From Anabas testudineus (taxonomy: Eukaryota > Chordata > Actinopteri > Anabantiformes > Anabantidae), in NCBI RefSeq assembly GCF_900324465.2, contig NC_046623.1, forward strand, positions 14,289,721 through 14,353,720: DNA of 64,000 nucleotides. The letters run 5' to 3'. Under the pieces are notes generated by a model. That model was given only the letters and a program-made list of their open reading frames with translations. It searched no databases and had not been told where the DNA came from. The position numbers and the translations under genes are program-made. The number at the start of each line of letters is the position of its first letter. Positions within the stretch are counted from its first letter, which is position 1. Shown here piece by piece: positions 1 to 12,749 of the stretch.

Positions 1-3000
1 CAACTGTAATTCTCATGATCGTTTAGGCGAGATGAGAGAGATGTATTTTAAAATGCAAACGTCTACAACCACAGAGATGAAAAAACTTCCAAAGGAATCT
101 AGTTATTACATTTCCTCAGTCATAGGGTTGAAAATAACACACTGTTTTTTTTTTTGTTTGTTTTTGCATTTCTGATTGGCCCAGCTGGAGGAATGAATAG
201 TTGGGCGTCTGAGAAAAAGTGGCAATGTCTGCATGTGGATTAGTGGATAAGGAATTATTCTTCGGGAAACTCACTCTGTCTTTTCAGGATTCAGTGTTGG
301 CAGGTGTGGCTTTGCTCTGGCGTAGGAATGTGTTGAACTACTTCACAGTTTTGGTCTAAAGTACTGATTCTGTAAAAGTAAGAAAAGTAATTGTATGTTC
401 CTATTTTGCTGCTACCACACATTCACAGCACCAATTACCGATTCCTCGAGCACTTGCAAATTAGCAGGAGTCTCTAAAGTACATGCTGGACACTCAGCAC
501 CTCGGGACAGAAGTAAAGCGAGGAGGAGACTCTTCAGCTTTCATGCCAAGTGTTACAGAGTAAGAGCATGACACAAATGAGTGGGTGTGAGTAATTTGCA
601 AACTCTCAGATGACGTTAACATAAAGTAATTCCTACCAGATTCTGCCTGCAGCTCCTATTGAGCAATGCGTCTGTGTATTTTGTATTTATGACTGCGCAC
701 ACCAAACCAGCAAAAGCCCAACCTGTTCTTCCTGTTACGTGTGATGCGTTTGCTGTTTTTTCCAGTGGAGTAACACCCACTCCAGGTCACTTTGGCTCCA
801 GATACCAGCACAAAGCTAAGCTGCACCTAAAGGCCGTTGTTTGCATGCAGTGTTGTTGTGCCTCTAGTCTTACCACTCAAACATCTGGCGTCTTGTGTCT
901 GTCAAGAGTCGAGGTGGGGAAACAGCTGAAGACTAGCAAAGGTCAAACTGGCAAATCCCACAAGAGCCTACGTAGAAAAATGCAGGTAAAAACTTTGTAA
1001 AGCGACTTGAGAAACTGGAATCTTTCTCTGCAGACTGGCAGCATGGACTGAGCCAGACTGGCACTGGCTCAGTGATCTAGTTCCAACCAGTTGTCAAGAT
1101 CCAAATTACATTCTCAATGGGCTGTCCAGCCAATACGTGTGTTTGCCAGCTTTTAGTTAGCAAGTTATTTTTTACAAATGGTATTTCTATCCTGATGTGA
1201 TGCTGTCGAAAACCTGGATGGAAAGGATGCAAATTGTAAACAGTTTCCTTCATCGTTAGTCAGCAGCATTAACAATAGACAATAAGTGTTAGCGTCATAT
1301 AGCTGAAGCTAAGGTTGACAGAAGAAAAGCAGAAAACCACTTTCTTCAGCAGCTCACATCTTTGAGACTCCCACAGTGAGCACAAAAGGCTGCTCTAATA
1401 ATGAATAATCGGCAACATCCCTAGTGGAAATATAAATCTGATGTGTGTGGAGTTTTCCTTTGGGAAGTTTAAATGTGAATGTAGAATGTCATTTCTCCAC
1501 ATGTAATCAAAAGCTCCACATAACCAGACCCGACACCAACCACGTGACCTAGATGTCCTGACTGTAAATGACATGTAATAAGTGAAACAGCAGCTTCTTG
1601 CGTAAAAACAAAAAGACAATGAGTCACTACTTCCTGACACTGAAGAAATAAATTCATAGGATGCTGTGGGCTGGCTGAAATGAGAAGCTGCAAGGAGGAA
1701 GAGAAACTTTAAATGGTCACACAGAGGAAGATGAGCAGCCAGACAAAATGTCATTTTACTGCACTTTACCCATAAAAGTTCTCTTAGGGGGAAACCATGT
1801 GAAAAATTCTTAATCCCAGAGGCCACTGTGTGAAATGCCATATTAGCCTCATCAGATATTCTAGTCACAGAATCATTATTGCAGACAGCGAGTCCCTCAC
1901 TTAGTGGCTTATGTTTCCTTTTAGATAATACATTTTCAGTGCAAATTCTGTATAATAATGTGCTCCATGGATGTGTTCAGTGCCTATGTGGTGTTGGTTT
2001 CAGTTGCACCACTCATTCATTGCATTGACAAACTCAGACTACATTCTGTTGTTTTCACTGTTATCAGCATTCAAGTGATGTAACAGGAGGGAAACTACAA
2101 GATATGCTGTTTTTCAGCTTTGCCACATGCGATTTAAATAGATGTAAAACAAAAACATAAGAGAAAAAAAAGACACAATTTCCTTGTACGACTCAATAAA
2201 AGGAGCCTTTCAGCTGCACTGAAATCAAATTCCAGCTGAGGGGACGTTTATATTATAGCTTTGTCGAGCCAGAACAGACTGTATGTGTGAGTGTGTGCTA
2301 GAGCTGTTAGCTATCAAGAATCAACTGTCGCTCCTTCTGATACATTTTTGGGACATGCTGCCATTTCTGAATCAGCGTTTAAATCTGTCCTGATATTTGA
2401 ACGTTGTGTGCCATCACAGTCTGACAGACAGTACTTGCAGAGGGAGTTAGAGGGGCAGTGTGGAGTGTCTTTGGGTCTCAGACAGGTCAGACATGAGACA
2501 CAGCAGTCATCCAAAGGTCAAGCCTCATCGACTGGATGTTCCAGCAGGATCAGCTGGCCTTTGTTTACATTTCAAACTGTAAATCATCCAACAGGCTTTT
2601 GTACTTGAACTCAACGTGGGTCTGGACACATTTTCACCATCTTTGTGGTGTAGTAGCTCACAGGGACTGCGACTAACAATTAATCGATTCATGCATTTGT
2701 TGTTTTTCTTCAATTGATTGATTATTTAGTCCTACAAAATGTCAAATTAAAGTGTTGAAGATGTATTGACATTTAGCAGGAAGGTTGCAGATTGTTACCA
2801 TATAGGACCAACCTATAGGATAGTGTTTCTGTGTAAAGCAATGTTATAATATAAAAAAATAGTTTAAAGACAAATTCCAAATCGGATGACAGATCGGGGA
2901 AATCCACTTCCGGAGCCAGCAGCTCCTTGGCAACTCCTTAGCAAGTGTAGCAGGGCAGCGGTTGCTAGGTAACCACCTCAAAAGCTTGTGTGTCATATCT

Positions 3001-3501
3001 ACTAAGCATCAACTAGAGCCTTAATCCTCAGCTGATAACCTGAGCCAGCTTCAATATGGAGGCCTTCAGGGGTCTGTCTCTGTTTAAACAATCTGAGGCA
3101 GCAGTAATTCTGCTCAGACACTACAAAAACCCACTGTGAGTGGTTTGTTGTGCACATGATCCTGATATAAATGTTGAACAGGATGTAACGCTACATGGAT
3201 TTTGTATGTAGTAAGTGAATTGATGAGCTGTAACAGGGAATTTTGTTCATTGCTAAGAAGTTTTCAGGATATCAGAAGGAACAGGGAACAGGGAACAGGG
3301 AAATGGATGCTGAGGTCACAGAGGAGTTAAAGATAGAGCTCAACAGAGGGGGGAGGTGTGTGTGTGTGTGAATGGAGCATTGATGGAGCGTGGAGAGAGG
3401 GTATATTTGGCCTTCATGCTGTCTTGCACAAATTTGTCATTGCATGCATGTTGGATGCTATGGAACACTCTGACTATGAATATCTCTAATAATCCCAGCA
3501 G

Positions 3502-3504
<3 letters not shown>

Positions 3505-3585
<81 letters not shown>
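3505..3585. repeat. (TG)n microsatellite, about 40 units
   Basis: A pure TG/GT dinucleotide run of about 80 bp. A shorter TG run lies upstream near 3355-3370. It sits in the long intron of ubl3 and is probably length-polymorphic. Confidence 0.95.
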
Positions 3586-6500
3586 CTAATGTGACTGGGT
3601 AATGAAGTAGTAGTAGTAATGAAGCATTGGACCTTGGTCTGGAATGATTGAGGCCTTTTCATCTATTTTTTCCTCAGTTTCTTGTAATGAGGAAGCATTG
3701 GTTTGTGTTGAGGGAAGTTGCAGAACGTTGACTTACACGGACGACGTCGGACATTGACCTGTTATAGTTTAGTTTAGTCACACAGGTTTGTGAAGTGGCT
3801 TCTCTGAGCCATAGTTTGTTTGGCTAAATATACAGTTGAGATTGAAGCAGCGGCGTTCACGTGCTTCAGAATCAGTAATCTAGGCTAGTGGGTTTGAAAG
3901 CTCGGATGTTTGTGGGTGAACAAGGCTGGCACGTTCTAGCTAAGTTTAGCTGACTTCAGCCGACTTTAGCTTGGCACAGGATGGTCCAGTCAGCTTGTTT
4001 TTCAATCTGAAGGGTACAGTGTTGAATAAAGAAGGCTGCGTCTGTGAAGTCAAAGTGCTTCCTTTTTAACTTCATGAGAAGAAAAATCTATATTATAGTT
4101 CATGACTGTAAACATCTTAATTATGATCATAGCCACAGGCGGTACAAAGCCCCTAAACTGCACCCATTGGCTGATTATGTCAGCTGTCTTCGTATTGTTT
4201 TTTCTGTCAAGCCGTGGAACAATGTTTGCTAAAAGAGCTTGATTCAATTCACAGCCTGCTTCTCCTCCTCCTCGTCACTGCCCGGTTCCTTCTTGTAGCT
4301 TGTGTAACTCTTGTGTCTCCGCTGTCTCCCTTCTTTCTGTTGTGCACAATAGCAACATAACTGCGTGGCTCAGATCACTTACCTGACAACAATGGGAAAA
4401 AAACAACCACAATAGGTGCATGCCACAGTCTCACACAGTTTGTCTGTTACGATCATTTATTTTAAAGCTTTACTTACTAATAAATTGAGATAAAACTTCT
4501 TGGGTAGATGGTCTGGGTAGTTCAAAGTTCATTCTCTGTTGAAACAACTCCTAAATACTGAGAACATAGCTGTGTGTTGCTATACATCACTACATATCAT
4601 TGAGGCAGGAGACTCCAGGTTAGCTTTAAAAACATTGTTATGTTTATTTTTGCACATTCCAACTTAAAAGTCAGATAAATTCCAATGGTTATACTAAAGC
4701 CTGCATCTACTCCTGTCACTACATGCTCCTCCATTCCTGAATAGAGCAACAGAATAGTGTGTGTATGGGAGTAATACCCCTGCTTGTTTCTTTTCAGTGC
4801 CATCTGGTTGCCGGCGGTCTCTGAGTGTGCCATCCCTTACCCCACTTACCCCCACCCACCCACACTCACATGTAGACACACATTTTCTCGCATCATGTGA
4901 GCTGTGACTGCAGAGCAGCGCTCTTTTCTGCAGGAGAAAAGAAAATGCAGCATTGTGGATGGAAGCGCTGTTTGTGAGCCTCCACCCTCCTCTCGCTAAC
5001 GTTACATCAGTTTCTTCTTTAAATATGTGTACACAGACTTTGTGGAGCTCGAGTAGTGGGAGCAGAAGTATTTTACACAGGATCGTGACAGATGATAGAA
5101 ATGATGTTACTGGTGTGTGAGACTGAGCTGCAGAGATGATTGAGAGACAAATTTATCACCACTTTCACTATTGAATAATCTGTTGATGATTGTTTTAATT
5201 AATTATTTAGCACTAGAAGCCAGAAAATAGTGATATCATCCCTCACATACTGTGAACACAAAACGACAACTCCTGCTTGCTAAGACTAAAGAATAAAAGT
5301 AGAATTAGAAACTAACCAGTGAGTGTTTTTGTGTAATGAGTGTCTGAAATGCAGAAATCAACAATCTGCGAGTTGACTTTGATTAATTAAGTAAATAAAT
5401 CTGTAGAAATACTAAATGACCACATGATAAATGGCTTGTCTTTAAAAAGGACATCCTGAAAGGTTGCAAATCGAACTAATCCTGCCTGCAGAGCAGCAAC
5501 TACACACCTCTGAGGAGACCACCTACTAAATGGGATGGGGATGGGTGTTTAGAGATGGAGGAAGAAAGAAGCAAAGAGGTCACCACAGAATATGTAGCTC
5601 TCTTGGGAAGGGGTGGGAGTGTGTGGTATCAGTGGGGATGCTTTACTTGACTCCAGGGCTTTCACATAGCAGGGGTCAGGAAAGCACAGAGGAGGGAGTC
5701 ACATTGTTCAGACACTGTGATGGAAGCGAAGGAGAGAGGGAGGAGGAGTGGACAGACAGGCCCGTTGCAAAGCAAATGGCAGGACGAATGAGGCAAAGGA
5801 CAGGAGGTCCTTTCATCAAAGCCATCGTCAGGGATCAGCAACCCTCTGTGTGGTCCCCTCACACCGGCAGCATGCCCACATGTGGCATGTTGGCCTTTGG
5901 GTTTGGGTGTTTGCTGGTAGCTGTTTTTTCCGAGTTCCTGAACAGACAGAAAATAGATGATGAGGTCCATTTTGGGAAACAGAGTCAGGAAAACAAAATA
6001 TTTTCCAGTGCTAGTTCAAACTAGTAAAGGTTTATACAAATCTAAAACTCCAACTGTGTTTTTTTAGTTTTACTGTAAAGCAGTTAGGAAAGTTGAATTA
6101 AGGCCTTTTGTGGTATGTTTTGTCAGGACCTTAACCTTAGGGTACGGTCACTTTTTTAAATAGAGAGTATTGTGCAACAGCATGATTGACGCCCAAAGTG
6201 AAAATCATGAGGTTCCTCCAGGTATGTAGCTCTGCAACAAGCAGATCTTCACTCCTAAACATGTAGTCCATTTCTGGAGCTGGAACTGTGCAGAAAAAAA
6301 GGTTTTCAAACCAGCTGCTTTCACGTAGTTTGTATCTGGAGAGGCACAGTAATCTGTCCTTATCAGCTCCAGAGGTGCTCCCTCTGGCTATCTTTCTTTC
6401 ACTGTTTAGCACCTCTATCTCATCTCCTGCCTGGTCTTTCACTGGGAGAGAGGGACAGACAGTCTAGACGCTGTCAGAGGGATAGAGACAGAGGAGAATC

Positions 6501-9500
6501 GATTGAAGCATACAAGAGCAATTTCACGTCTCGGGCCAAACAGCTTCAGAAAGCAGAGCCTCAGCAGCCCCTGCAGCAGGCATCTTGAGTGTGCATGCAA
6601 ATATTTGTGCATTGATGCAAATGTGTGTGAATGTAAAACACCAAATAGTTAGTGGAAAGAACTTGGTGAACTCGAACTAAGTGGATTTCATTGCCTTGTT
6701 CACCTTCACGCTTCCGCCTCTTCCCGCCTCACTCTGACCTTCACCGTTCCCTCTTTGAATCCTCTGTGAGTCTCTCTGCGTTCTCTTTCCTCCCTTTGTC
6801 CCTCGGGCTTGTCTCAAGTGTCAGCGATTCCTCTGTTGTCCTACAGCAGCAGGCCGCGTCATCACCGTCATGGCGTCTACACAGCATCAGCACTTTGTTT
6901 GCGATGTGCGACACAGGACCCTGCACATCTTTTTCCTCTCTCTCTGTAGAGGTATTTACTGGGGTTTGTTTTCTCTCTAATGAGATGAGCACAGCAGAGC
7001 CTTCATTCTCTGAAGTCTAAACTGTACCAGATGTTTATAGACACTGAGAAGTGTCACGAGAAGAAACAAAAAACTGGGGAAAGTTTCAAGGGAAACAGCC
7101 ATTGTTTCATGCTAAGCGACATTCCTTCTCTCTTTCCCACATGCATCCATCTTTCTTTCATTTCTGCAGTCACTTATAAAATGTTGTGACTCTTTGTGTG
7201 GATTTTGCAAAGATGTGGAAAATGTGAGACATTTTTCCTACAAACAAATGACCAGGAAGAGTTGAAGGTGCTGACACTGGTCTTAATCCGTCCTGACCGA
7301 AAGAGATTCGTGTCCCATGCTTCCAGTAACGTGTGTTGGGGGCGAATTTGTCATTTATCAGAGAAGCAAATGAATCATGGGAAATTAATTAGACTTTAGG
7401 CAGAGCATGGCAGTTGCATTCTTGAATAGCAAAGGCTGTATGTGTGTACATGTCTTGGTGAAAAGTGGCTGTTGTGGCTTCATATCTGTGGACAGTTTTG
7501 AGCCCACACAGGCCCACTGTACTATCCCACACCGCGTGTGATGTGTTTTAAATCTCACGGTGGACTGTCCTTTGGACCTGTGTTTGTAATTGTCCTAGCC
7601 TGTCGTCAGTCCTATTTCAGTTAGCGTGGACTGGGCGTGTTTGTATTTGTCTCAGTAATGTACAAAGGCTGGTAGTTACTCAGTAGCTGGAGATAAAGAT
7701 CGGTAACTTGTCTTATCACTAACACACAGGTCTGATCTGTAATAAAGCAGCAAGAGGCAATCGGTTTTCACAGAAAAGCAAAAAACAGCCACGTATCTCG
7801 GCTCTGTCTAGAGTTAAAATTACACTTAGCAGCACTTCTAAAGCTTGTTAATTTCCCTGGTATATTCCATCATTATGTTAGGCTGAAGTAACTGGCTGCT
7901 CAACAGAGATAAGTGCTGTCAGTAATCTCGTCTCTCCTGACTAGAAAATGAATAAAGGTATCACCCAAACTGTCAAACAGTTTTTAAAAGCTGGTGCCAC
8001 ACCTGTGTATTCACATATCCTGCTCTCAGGTGTTTATTCGTGGTGTTTATTCCAGGAACCTTTCTCCACTTCTGCTCCTTTTGATTTCACATATTGCCTA
8101 CAAACTGTAACCGGCTGACACATAGCTTGTACAGTAAAGCTCCCTTTTCTTCTGGTTTTACTTTGGGGAAAAATAAAGCTATGAGGCAAACAAGCAAAAA
8201 GCTTCTTGCTTTTGCGTAAATATTTATCCGGGCTTCAGCCGGCTAACTAATGCTGCAGCATGTAATATGGTCCATCATCTCTATAATGTTCCACAGTAAT
8301 GGTGGATAAAGATCCCTTTGATCCTTCTGCTTCCAAATGGTATCCCATCAGTATGTGGGTTGCCAGTGGGCACGCTAGTTTACTTCAGTTTTGGCACGGT
8401 TCACGTTCGGCATGTTAATTCATTTGGCTCTTGGGTGTTGAACAGCCATTTTGAAGAAGCGAGACCTGAAGCCGAGGGGAAGGCAGGGGGCAGCCATGCG
8501 AGGTAGACCCACTTCAACCTCTCGTGACAGCTTTGATCACAGAGAGGAAGTGATTGGTAGCACGTCTGATCAAAGGAAGCCGCCAGGCAGCTGTGAGGAG
8601 TCAGTAACGGCGTGTGTGTTAGTTAAACAAGGTGAGTTTTCAGAGGCGACATTATGATGGAAGATGGACGAATTCTATGTCCAAAAGGTTACAATTTCTC
8701 AGTTTTTGTTGAAACTGTCAATAAGGGGATTATTCTACTGTATGTTTATTAATGAGGTCATAGTGGGTGGTGGAGTTGGCCTGGAGTGCGTTATATAAAG
8801 AGGTGTTTCTAATGCTTTGGCTGCTTTATTTACATAAATACAAAAAAAAAAAACTGAGGAATTATAACCTTGTAAAAGTAAAGTTCACGGAAAAGCTGAT
8901 TTGGATTGCATTAGATTGTAGAGGTGTACAAAGGTGCCAGTTTTAAGACATTAAAGGGTCAGTTAAAAGATATTAAAATGCAAAAATCTTCCGTTCTGTG
9001 AAGAGTATTTATAGCATAAATTAGATACTTTTCATCTTTTCTTTTCTCTCGAGCTGTAAGTAGTGTGACTTACTTTGTGCAATTAATCTGCCACAGAATA
9101 TTAGATGCTATTGTGAAGGAAAGAAATTTAACAACGCTCTTAGACCTGTAATGTACCCATTAGCTGCCTGTGCCACAGGATGTTAGAAGCTGCATCAGAA
9201 AGTGCATCTTAAGGTCTGTGGTATTGGCTTTTATGGTCTCTCTTACTGTAGGTACTCTAATGATTGATGGGCACAATCGAGTCCAACAGGAAGAGGGCCT
9301 GTGTTTGACACCCACTGAACAGGGTGCTCACCTTATACAGAAAGAGATGCAGATATGAAAACTCTACAGGACTTTGGTCTCAGGAAACATGTGGCTTCAA
9401 AAGATGTAAAGTTAATCATTCAAATAGTTGCTGTTTTATAGGCGTTAAACCTGAAATAACTTTTTTTTTTTGGCCATACTGTCACAGGAAACAAGTGTTT

Positions 9501-9714
9501 TCACAACACCAGCATCATCATTATAGTAGTGTGGTCATTTAGAGCTGGGTTTCTGTCCACCAGGTGAATCTAAGTCCTGTATGCCTTCCGCCTCAACCCT
9601 TGTTAAAGTAACACTTCTTTTAAGTAACGTTCATAATTCACGTATTGTCATAAATTACTGTATATCTATGAACGATCAACTCTAAGGCCATGGGATTCCT
9701 GTTAGTGACGTCCA

Positions 9715-9741
9715 TTTTTTTTTTTTTTTTTTTTTTTTTTT
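9715..9741. repeat. poly(T) tract, 27 bases
   Basis: A run of 27 T followed by a T-rich tail (TGTTTTGTTTG). It could be the A-tail of a retroposed element on the - strand, but no element body is recognised beside it. Confidence 0.9.
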
Positions 9742-11786
9742 GTTTTGTTTGTCTTTTAAGAAACAATGTACTATATGTCTCATTTTTAAGCACTAAACAA
9801 CCAAGAATACACACTTGATAAAAGAAGAATGAGCAAATCTCAGGTGGTGAACGTCCCACTGGAACACTGTGTACAAGTCGTAAAATACAGTGTGTGATGT
9901 TAAGTCATTTAACTGCCTTTTTTTTGGATCAACAGACTTTTTGGCTGTGTATTGTGTGTAAATTTGAATTGCCTCTCATGTTTTGGACCAAGGAAAATCC
10001 GCTTTGGCTGAAAGTATTATTAGATTATCTTTGGTGCTGATGTTGACTGACAGAAACTTTAAACTTTAGATGAATGGACTTTGGCTGATTTAAAATATGA
10101 AATAAAAAGCACAGTACATATTTCTACCTGACAAAGCTCTTGTCTCGGAGAAAACTCTGCTCTTGGAAGTGTATTACTGATCAGTGAGATTGTAGCTGCA
10201 CTAAGGCATGAGTCAAAAGTCTGTCGAGTCAACAGAGGACAGTAGACAATGGTTTTTATTTAGAACTACACTATCCATGTGCAGCACTTCATAAACTGAA
10301 GGAATCACATCATCTGCATAAAAGAGGAGTGTATTGTAGTGTAAATTTAAAACTGCACATAATCAACAGGGGTTTTTTCTCAAAAGTATGATGGTCTCCT
10401 CAACGGCATAAATATTGTAAGTGAACATGTCACACACACAAATCACACCTGTACGTGCCGTCATATTATTATTTTGTGCACAGATTAGATGAGCACTGTC
10501 TGAGTTGGCTTCCACGTCTTGTTCGTGCATAAAAACATGGCAAAACAGCACAGATGACTAACTGGCTCCCTGGTTACCACAAATGTGGGCATGGCAACCA
10601 GCATAGCATGATTGTAGGCATAATCAGCAGAGCTGGACTAAATCCTGACCATTCAGATTGCTTGGCTAGAGTGTAAAAGCGAATCAATACATCAATATAT
10701 TCTAAGTTTAGAGAACACGACTTTTGTGGTGTTGTTGTGTTTACTGGTTATATATAATTACGTGGAATAAGTTTATATCACAGTTTAGATATATGTCAAA
10801 TGATCTGTCTTCAACCTTTGTCCTCAGCTCTGTTCTTTTATTAACCAAATGATAGATAGTCTTTTGCAAGTGTGTGTGTGTGTTACAAGCTGTTGTTAAA
10901 GTAGGTCAAAACAAGCCATGACGTGATGTAAGTGCCCCATAATGATGATACAGTTAATAATAAACAAATTTGAACTGGGCCAAGGTCCTGCTGTTGGTTT
11001 CCAGACTGGAAATGCCAGTCTAGAAACGAGAAGACAAAGCTGCATCCCTGAGCAGATTCTACACACATGTGGTGTCTTAACATCCGAACGTTGCCTCAAC
11101 TTTTAAAGTGGACATCCTGCTCCTTTATCATGTTGTTGTGGCTGTTAAATGGGGTTGTTGGTGTTGGCATATCACTCAGCACGAGTTAAAAACGCAGTAA
11201 CTGAAGAGTTTGTTAACCACAAAAGCCTGGTTTTTGTCACTTTTGTTTTTTGTTTTTGACATGACAGCAGATAAAGGAAACGTGTGGGTATTGCATCCCC
11301 CACATGTTGCAAGAGCTTTGAAGTTTGGAAAGAAGAAACACAGAAAAACAGAAACACGGCTACATGTCGTGGTTGTCTTAGTATTAGCTTGTTATAAGTA
11401 TTATTATTATAGTAGTAAGATCTTCTTCTGTCAAAGGTACTTTGTAACATCAATCAAACTTTCACTTCTTCTATTTCATCTATTACGATCTTGTCTTCGG
11501 CATATTCTATCACTCTGCTCTTCTCCCCGAACGAAAATAGTGAACTCTTACATTTATCTTCACCTAGTAATCTGTTAGGTCTTAAAAGAAAGTTAAAGAA
11601 AGCTCGCTTTGAGACAGGAAAGTAAAAAAAGCTAAAAAAAAAAAAAAAAAAAGTTTGATAGAGTGCTTAAAAAGTGGTGCCAGTAATGCACTACCCTCAA
11701 CATACTCACAAAGACTCTGAGATTACAAATCCTTGCCTCAGGCTTTGTTTTTCAAATAACACTATTATCAGTCACTGTTATATAAC

Positions 11787-11810
11787 CTCTCTCTCTCTCT
11801 CTCTCTCTCC
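11787..11810. repeat. (CT)n microsatellite
   Basis: A CT dinucleotide run of about 24 bp inside the ubl3 intron, preceded about 130 bp earlier by an A-rich tract (11,633-11,652). Confidence 0.85.
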
Positions 11811-12713
11811 CTCTGAGTATATGTACACAAAGGAAGAAACTTACAAAAACAAAAAAACTCTATTTATAATATTGTATTCAATGCGTCAAACTCAAATCGA
11901 GTCTATTTGACAAATCGGACGAGTTCATTTTCCTGTGCGTTTGCCCTTGTAACATCTGATGAAGTGAAGCTGCAGCTTTTCATACATGCATTCAAATTGT
12001 CATTCTATTATGTGCAGTGATCCTCTAAAACCCTTTACAGTGTGTTTTTAATTAAAGACAACAATGGCTCCTTGATAGAATGTGTATGCTAATAGAGGCT
12101 AATGACTGCAGTAACTTAGCATGCCTTTGCAAAATTACCAAGAGCTTGCAAACTGTTTAATGTACTCTGTTTTGACTAATTAAAAATAGAACGAGTGTCT
12201 TTCAGTTCAGGGTACTCTGTTTTATTTTGTCTTTGTCTTTTTAGGCAGAATGTGTTCACAGTTTGTCCAACAAGCTGCAACATCTCTTATTATGTCTCCT
12301 ACTCATTCATTTAGACCTGACAGACAGCAGTGCCAGACAGAGAAGTGCTACAAGTTATTATCAATAAAATCAGCAACTGATGATTCATGTGGGATTCGAA
12401 TTCTGCTGTGTAGCTACATTCTCAAGTTTACAGTCGAATTTTCTCCACATTTAATGGGCAAGTTAAAGCAAGTCGACTGCTGGATCCAGCTGACTTATTT
12501 TAGACAGACCGCGGTTGGGCTAATCACCCACCTCCTGTCTTAAATCCATTCATACAGTTTGGAATCCAGACAACGACGACTGCGCAGTCTTACATGGAAA
12601 GCTGCTCTAATATATTCCCACAGGAATGCTTCCCACTCTATAATGTGTTGACTTCTGCAGGGGTCTAAAGAGCAGCAATACTCTTTAATGCACTTAGAAA
12701 CACAACCACACAT

Positions 12714-12716
<3 letters not shown>

Positions 12717-12749
<33 letters not shown>
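12717..12749. repeat. (CA)n microsatellite
   Basis: A CA dinucleotide run of about 32 bp within the ubl3 intron. Confidence 0.9.

Noticed and set aside
3356-3589. Open frame ending in a Cys-Val repeat
   Set aside because: It is translation of the TG microsatellite.
5530-6024. 164-codon open frame in the ubl3 upstream intron
   Set aside because: No recognisable domain, low-complexity composition, open frames also on the other strand, and no splice context. Likely chance.
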